64,000 bases of DNA from Marinicella litoralis (GTDB lineage: Bacteria; Pseudomonadota; Gammaproteobacteria; Xanthomonadales; Marinicellaceae): assembly GCF_002591915.1 (NCBI RefSeq), contig NZ_NIHB01000001.1, forward strand, positions 1,245,590 through 1,309,589, read 5' to 3'. Below, in pieces: positions 60,500 to 64,000 of this stretch. The position numbers were made by a program, and so were the translations under genes. The notes below the pieces were generated by a model. The model was not told the DNA's origin. It did not search any database and saw nothing but the letters and a program-made list of their open reading frames with translations. Within the stretch, counting starts at the first letter, position 1. Each line of letters opens with the position of its first letter.

Positions 60500-61624
60500 A
60501 TGAAAACCATGACCTTGAGTTTTATATTCATTGCCTTATTGAGTCAAGTCAGTGCAGAAACTGACGAATGTAAAGAGGCATTCAATAACGAATTTTATGA
60601 GCAAGTATTGAAAACATGCATGATAAATGAAAGCTCATCCATTGAAGATCGGTTTGTCAGGTTGGCTGCTGATTTGTTTGCTGTTGTGTCACCTGACAGG
60701 TTGGATGAAATTTTTTACCAAGGCAAGTATGAGATCGATGTGTTTAATGTTGATCAATTCAACGACTTATACTCAATCAATGAGAAGCTGAAACTTCAGC
60801 AACACAAAAACACCTTCATCGACTTGGCTGAAGACCAGCATGCTGAGGCTAATTTACTGGCAGCCAAACTGTATTACCTCAATGAATTAATCATCGACAA
60901 AATTGATGATAAATGGCCCAAAGTACCATGGAATGACTTTCAGGCAAAGAAACAAGCCCATTACAATGACAGATTGGCAATTTATTTGAAAACCTACCCA
61001 GACCACCTTGAAGCTTTGTTCCTGCTAGGAGTAGAAAGCCTGGAACCACCCAAAATTCCGGTCATGATGAGGCCCACCAGAAAACCCATTTTCGCCGTTA
61101 AAGAAGAAGCGACCTATGCCCATTTGCTCAAGGCCTTGAAACTGGGTCACAACAGGGCACAGTATTTCGTTGATGCGGTCAATCGATGGCATGATATCAG
61201 GGCCAATTGGATTAAAAAAGCAGCGCAAGAAGATCCAGAGTCGCAGTTTTTGCTGGGCTATGAAGCTTATAAGTATGCTCAATTTACAGATTCTGCCAAG
61301 TATTTTGAACAAGCTGCCAAAGCCAACCACACTGAAGCTTTGAGCCATTTGGAGAGACTGTATCAAAATGAGTTGAAAGATGTTCAAAAATACCTGAATG
61401 TTATCGTACAGCTGGCTGAATTGGGTGACACCGATGCCATGCTGGTATTGGGTGATTATTTGTTGTGTAGCGGTAATGCCAAGGATGCAGAAGAAGTTTA
61501 TTCTATGGCACAGGAAATGAATAATCCTTTGGCGGCCTATAGCCTTTTTGATTTACGAGATTATGGAGTACCTCAAAGTGGTTGTATGAAGTTTATGTCT
61601 GAGCCCGAAGTCGAACCAGAGTAA
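60500..61624 (+). CDS. Exported Sel1/TPR-like repeat protein
   Basis: A 374-residue protein with a signal peptide (about 1-19, ending V-S-A). The C-terminal half has Sel1/TPR-like helical pairs: 'AAQEDPESQFLLGYEAYKYA', 'SAKYFEQAAKANHTEALSHL', 'QLAELGDTDAMLVLGDYLLC', 'AEEVYSMAQEMNNPLAAYSL'. The N-terminal part is helical and unrecognised; it has a Cys pair near 'DECKEAF' and 'LKTCMINE'. Such repeats mediate protein contacts, often in the periplasm. It has an AAAAAGGATTG ribosome region. Function unknown. Confidence 0.75.
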   Translation: MKTMTLSFIFIALLSQVSAETDECKEAFNNEFYEQVLKTCMINESSSIEDRFVRLAADLFAVVSPDRLDEIFYQGKYEIDVFNVDQFNDLYSINEKLKLQQHKNTFIDLAEDQHAEANLLAAKLYYLNELIIDKIDDKWPKVPWNDFQAKKQAHYNDRLAIYLKTYPDHLEALFLLGVESLEPPKIPVMMRPTRKPIFAVKEEATYAHLLKALKLGHNRAQYFVDAVNRWHDIRANWIKKAAQEDPESQFLLGYEAYKYAQFTDSAKYFEQAAKANHTEALSHLERLYQNELKDVQKYLNVIVQLAELGDTDAMLVLGDYLLCSGNAKDAEEVYSMAQEMNNPLAAYSLFDLRDYGVPQSGCMKFMSEPEVEPE

Positions 61625-62161
61625 AAAGAACCGAGAAGAGGATGATATATTCAAAATATGCGTTGCTCTATCAAAAGAGCTGGAATGGTTTCCTTTCCAA
61701 AGTATCACCCAAATGGAAAAAGTGTTGAATTGCTTGTCAGGATGGCATCCAGAGTTTCAAAATAGGTGTGAAGATTTCATAGCTTTACGTAAAAATAATA
61801 TTCTATTATTGTCAATTTACAGGAATAATGGACAAAAAATTCTGCACTTTAGTTGTCAAGCCAGTCCAGCCCCGCTTGTTGGATGAAATTTGAAAAAGTT
61901 GCGTACTTTAGTTGTAAATTGTTTTTATCAAATTCAATAAAATAAAATAACAAGGACAGATAAAATAACAAGGACAGACTGAGGTATACCCGATAAAACG
62001 GACACTCAACTAAGGGACTATAATGTCCCATGAGGTGTACCATGAGTAATTAAACTAATCAAGGACAGTCACTGATTAAGAAATCAAAAGAGATCCATGT
62101 GGCTGGAGAAGAAACCACTTGTGGTAACATCGTGGTTGATTAAATAACGGGGAGGGGAGCG
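61625..62161. other. Gene-remnant and possible IS-remnant spacer
   Basis: No intact gene. From about 61586 to 61888 one frame stays open without a start codon and reads coding-like ('ICVALSKELEWFPFQSITQM', 'GWHPEFQNRCEDFIALRKNN'), suggesting a decayed gene tail. Near 61840-61915 the words gcactttagttgtc and gtactttagttgta recur. At 61975-62070 sequence like aaacggacactcaactaagg, then an ATG with an early stop, resembles the left end of a decayed IS. The AACGGGGAGGGGAG just before 62162 is the next gene's ribosome site. Confidence 0.4.
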
Positions 62162-63280
62162 GTGTCAGTTAAAAATAATTGTTTCGAATTGCAAGGTGTC
62201 ACAAATAAATTGATTAAGCACAACTTAAGTTGGATTATGCTGTTGGTTGGGGTTGTTCTGTTGGCCGGTTGTGCCACCACAAAACGTTCAGCCCCAGAAA
62301 TACCAGAATGGTCATTCAGTCCAGATATGATCTTTCCAGCCGACCAATCACTGAACAGACCCGAAGACGGGGTGGTGTTGTCTGATGGTCGCTTGGTGGT
62401 CGCTGACCAAGTCGCTGGCTTGCGGTTGGTGCAAATCGATGGCACCAGCCGACCTTTTGGTGCTTTTGCAGCGGCTGGATATGTGCACAAGCCACTGCAG
62501 TTGGCGGGTGGCGCTAATGGGGTAACACTCGATCCTTCGGGAAAGCACATCCTGGTCAGTGATGTTTACCGGGGTGGTATCTATCGGGTTGATGTTGCTT
62601 CTGAGGTCACGACGAAAATTTATCAACACAACTACGGTGTCAACATGGCCCGGGCAGATCGCCAAGATGGTATCTGGTTCACGCAATCCACCCAGAACCG
62701 AGCCGAACACGGACAACAAGAACTGTTTCGAGCGGTGGGGGTTGCCATTCCGGACGGTGCACTGTTCTACTTACCAAGAACAGCGACAGGGCACTTGACA
62801 GCAGCCATTAAATTGGTTGATGGATTGAACTTCGCCAATGGTTTGGCCTTGGATGAAAAAGCGGGATATTTGTACCTGGCCGAAACTTTGAAAAGCCGGG
62901 TGTTGCGGTTTAACCTGGATGTGGCAGCTGGAAAGGTGTCAAACCAAACAGTGCTGCTGGAGGTCAATGGCCCCGACAACATTGAACTGGATCGCCACAA
63001 CAGGCTTTGGGTAGCTTCACCGGTCAGGAATGAGATCACCGTTTTCAATCTGGATACCCTGGTCGCTGAGACGGTGTTCGAAATCAAGACAAATGAAAGC
63101 AGGGGCTTGGCTGAAATGATTGATGCCCGTATGGAGGCAGGTGTGTCATGGTTGGACCTGCTCACCCCCACATTGTGGGAACCGGGTCCTGGATTCATCA
63201 CCGGCATGATGCTGTCACCCGATGATGGACCGGTTTATGTGACGGGTCTGGGCCAAGCATTGGTTCGTTTGCACCGATAA
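62162..63280 (+). CDS. Lipoprotein SMP-30/gluconolactonase-like beta-propeller
   Basis: A 372-residue lipoprotein starting at GTG 62162 behind a GGGGAGGGGAG site. The lipobox L34-A-G-C37 follows a hydrophobic stretch, so it is anchored through C37. The rest is a six-bladed propeller of the SMP-30/strictosidine-synthase-like type ('GVVLSDGRLVVADQ', 'NGVTLDPSGKHILVSDVYRGGIYRVD', 'ANGLALDEKAGYLYLAETLKSRVLRF', 'PDNIELDRHNRLWVASPV'), with Asp/Asn placed to bind a divalent metal. Enzymes of this fold open lactones or act as hydrolases. The 5' leader of about 20 residues before the hydrophobic core is unusually long. Confidence 0.85.
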   Translation: MSVKNNCFELQGVTNKLIKHNLSWIMLLVGVVLLAGCATTKRSAPEIPEWSFSPDMIFPADQSLNRPEDGVVLSDGRLVVADQVAGLRLVQIDGTSRPFGAFAAAGYVHKPLQLAGGANGVTLDPSGKHILVSDVYRGGIYRVDVASEVTTKIYQHNYGVNMARADRQDGIWFTQSTQNRAEHGQQELFRAVGVAIPDGALFYLPRTATGHLTAAIKLVDGLNFANGLALDEKAGYLYLAETLKSRVLRFNLDVAAGKVSNQTVLLEVNGPDNIELDRHNRLWVASPVRNEITVFNLDTLVAETVFEIKTNESRGLAEMIDARMEAGVSWLDLLTPTLWEPGPGFITGMMLSPDDGPVYVTGLGQALVRLHR

Positions 63281-63366
63281 AAACCACAGTGATTCATGCA
63301 AACGGACAATCAATTTAAAGTTAAGGCCTCAGTCCCCTGTTACTCAAGGTCCCTTAAACCAATGGG

Positions 63367-63744
63367 TCACTCTGGATTCTTTTTCCATTGAATTGGGCTG
63401 ACATCATCATGATTTAAAACACGTGATTTGCTTCGCTTGATTTTCATAATAAGACCACATTCAGGATCTGGACAAGTGACATGGGAATCAGTTTCTATCC
63501 AATCAGCAGGGTTGTTTTGTCTTTGTTTCATTGGCAGTAAAGGGATGGTAGATTGCAAGGCATAAAGACAAAAATTGTTATTGTTAGGCAGTGAAATTTT
63601 CCCTCCTTGTAAATAAAAGGCATCTCCAACAGTCATATCACAGGTGCAATTGCCGTTAATTTGTTCTACCACAACCTCGAGGTCATACAATTCAAATTGA
63701 TCTTCACGTAGAGTCTTATTTTTTTCATTGGTTTTATTTGTCAT
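63367..63744 (-). CDS. TIGR04076-family small protein
   Basis: A 125-residue protein from ATG 63744 (MTNKTNEKNKTLREDQFELY). The TIGR04076 pattern is clear: 'YDLEVVVEQINGNCTCDMTV', 'GDAFYLQGGKISLPNNNNFC', 'LYALQSTIPLLPMKQRQNNP', 'ADWIETDSHVTCPDPECGLI'. Conserved Cys residues suggest metal or redox binding. Function of the family is unknown. The start lies inside the end of the preceding membrane gene (11-base overlap), indicating coupled translation. Confidence 0.8.
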   Translation of the reverse strand: MTNKTNEKNKTLREDQFELYDLEVVVEQINGNCTCDMTVGDAFYLQGGKISLPNNNNFCLYALQSTIPLLPMKQRQNNPADWIETDSHVTCPDPECGLIMKIKRSKSRVLNHDDVSPIQWKKNPE

Positions 63745-64000
63745 TGTTACTATTTTTTCCAAATCTGAAGAATAGGGTCATCAGAGCCATCACTAATAAG
63801 CCCCATGACATAAAATTATACAATCCCACTTCCAATGGGCCTACTTGCGGTATGCCGAATTCTTTGCCGGTAGCGGTCATATTTGACATTAATATCACAG
63901 GAATAAAATAGGGTAAAATAAAAGGAAATACACAAGCCATTAAGCTCAGCAAATTGGCTCGCCTTATTTTAGGAACGCCCAATTTTTCTCCGGTCTTGTT
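63734..64000 (-). CDS. Small two-helix membrane protein, partial at window edge
   Basis: At least 82 residues with two membrane helices (about 12-33 and 52-74). A TTG at 63982 with CGGAG upstream could be the start, but the frame stays open to the window end (K-T-G-E-K-L-G-V-P), so the true start may lie outside. It is coupled to the TIGR04076 gene downstream. No family recognised. Confidence 0.6.
   Translation of the reverse strand, partial: NKTGEKLGVPKIRRANLLSLMACVFPFILPYFIPVILMSNMTATGKEFGIPQVGPLEVGLYNFMSWGLLVMALMTLFFRFGKNSNNDK

Overview
The window reads as the chromosome of a moderately AT-rich, aerobic, probably marine gammaproteobacterium. Gene content and protein style suggest a Marinicella-like or Xanthomonadales-adjacent relative: an rph-rdgB-hemW cluster, a TonB receptor under a TPP riboswitch, many secreted DUF1800/DUF1501-type proteins, and C-termini of the form IF(x)(x)(G/N)(F/L)E. 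That placement is inference; no rRNA or marker gene here settles it. One tRNA gene, tRNA-Leu(CAG), is visible. There is no CRISPR array and no complete prophage.

Layout. 1-13.6 kb is ordinary chromosome: a voltage-gated cation channel, a periplasmic metallo-hydrolase, an acetyltransferase, a beta-carbonic anhydrase, a PhoX-type phosphatase, the hemW/rdgB/rph operon, a 2-oxoacid dehydrogenase (fused E1 plus E2) divergent from an Lrp-type regulator, and an M23 peptidase. 13.7-16.96 kb is a small AT-rich island at the 3' end of tRNA-Leu, bounded by a 20-bp direct repeat of the tRNA end. It carries a pentapeptide-like membrane protein, a HEPN-like protein and an HNH nuclease, but no integrase. 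17.1-21.0 kb is a TPP-riboswitch thiamine salvage operon (TonB receptor, YkoF-like binding protein, PnuC/PnuT transporter, kinase). 21.3-23.9 kb is a large secreted repeat protein. 24.0-34.4 kb is one tightly packed nine-gene purine catabolism operon, converting xanthine to urate and on to allantoin and allantoate.

34.7-43.9 kb encodes exported proteins: a four-gene operon (two proteins sharing an undescribed Gly-Gln-Gly domain, DUF1800, Tat-exported DUF1501), a 1,065-residue P-domain protein and a 482-residue secreted protein. 44.6-48.4 kb is an arsenic resistance operon (arsR, arsC, small membrane gene, acr3, arsH) whose spacers are filled with REP-like and tandem repeats.

48.7-57.6 kb is a plastic region. 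A LysR/GST divergent pair has been duplicated and has decayed reciprocally: the left copy keeps LysR, the right copy keeps GST. Between the copies lies an array of at least three promoterless-looking gene cassettes separated by attC-like imperfect palindromes, with no integron integrase in the window. Downstream of the surviving GST are an NTF2-like protein, a DsbA-family protein, a tautomerase and a serine hydrolase, probably a detoxification cluster. 57.9-64.0 kb has a secreted hydrolase, a 1,251-bp IS3-family element with a 3-bp target duplication and two nonsense mutations in its transposase, a Sel1-like protein, a lipoprotein beta-propeller and a TIGR04076-type gene at the right edge.

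The best candidates for undescribed biology are the integrase-less tRNA-Leu island (possible defence module), the attC cassette array between the decayed duplicates, and the secreted DUF1800/DUF1501 operon with its novel partner domain.
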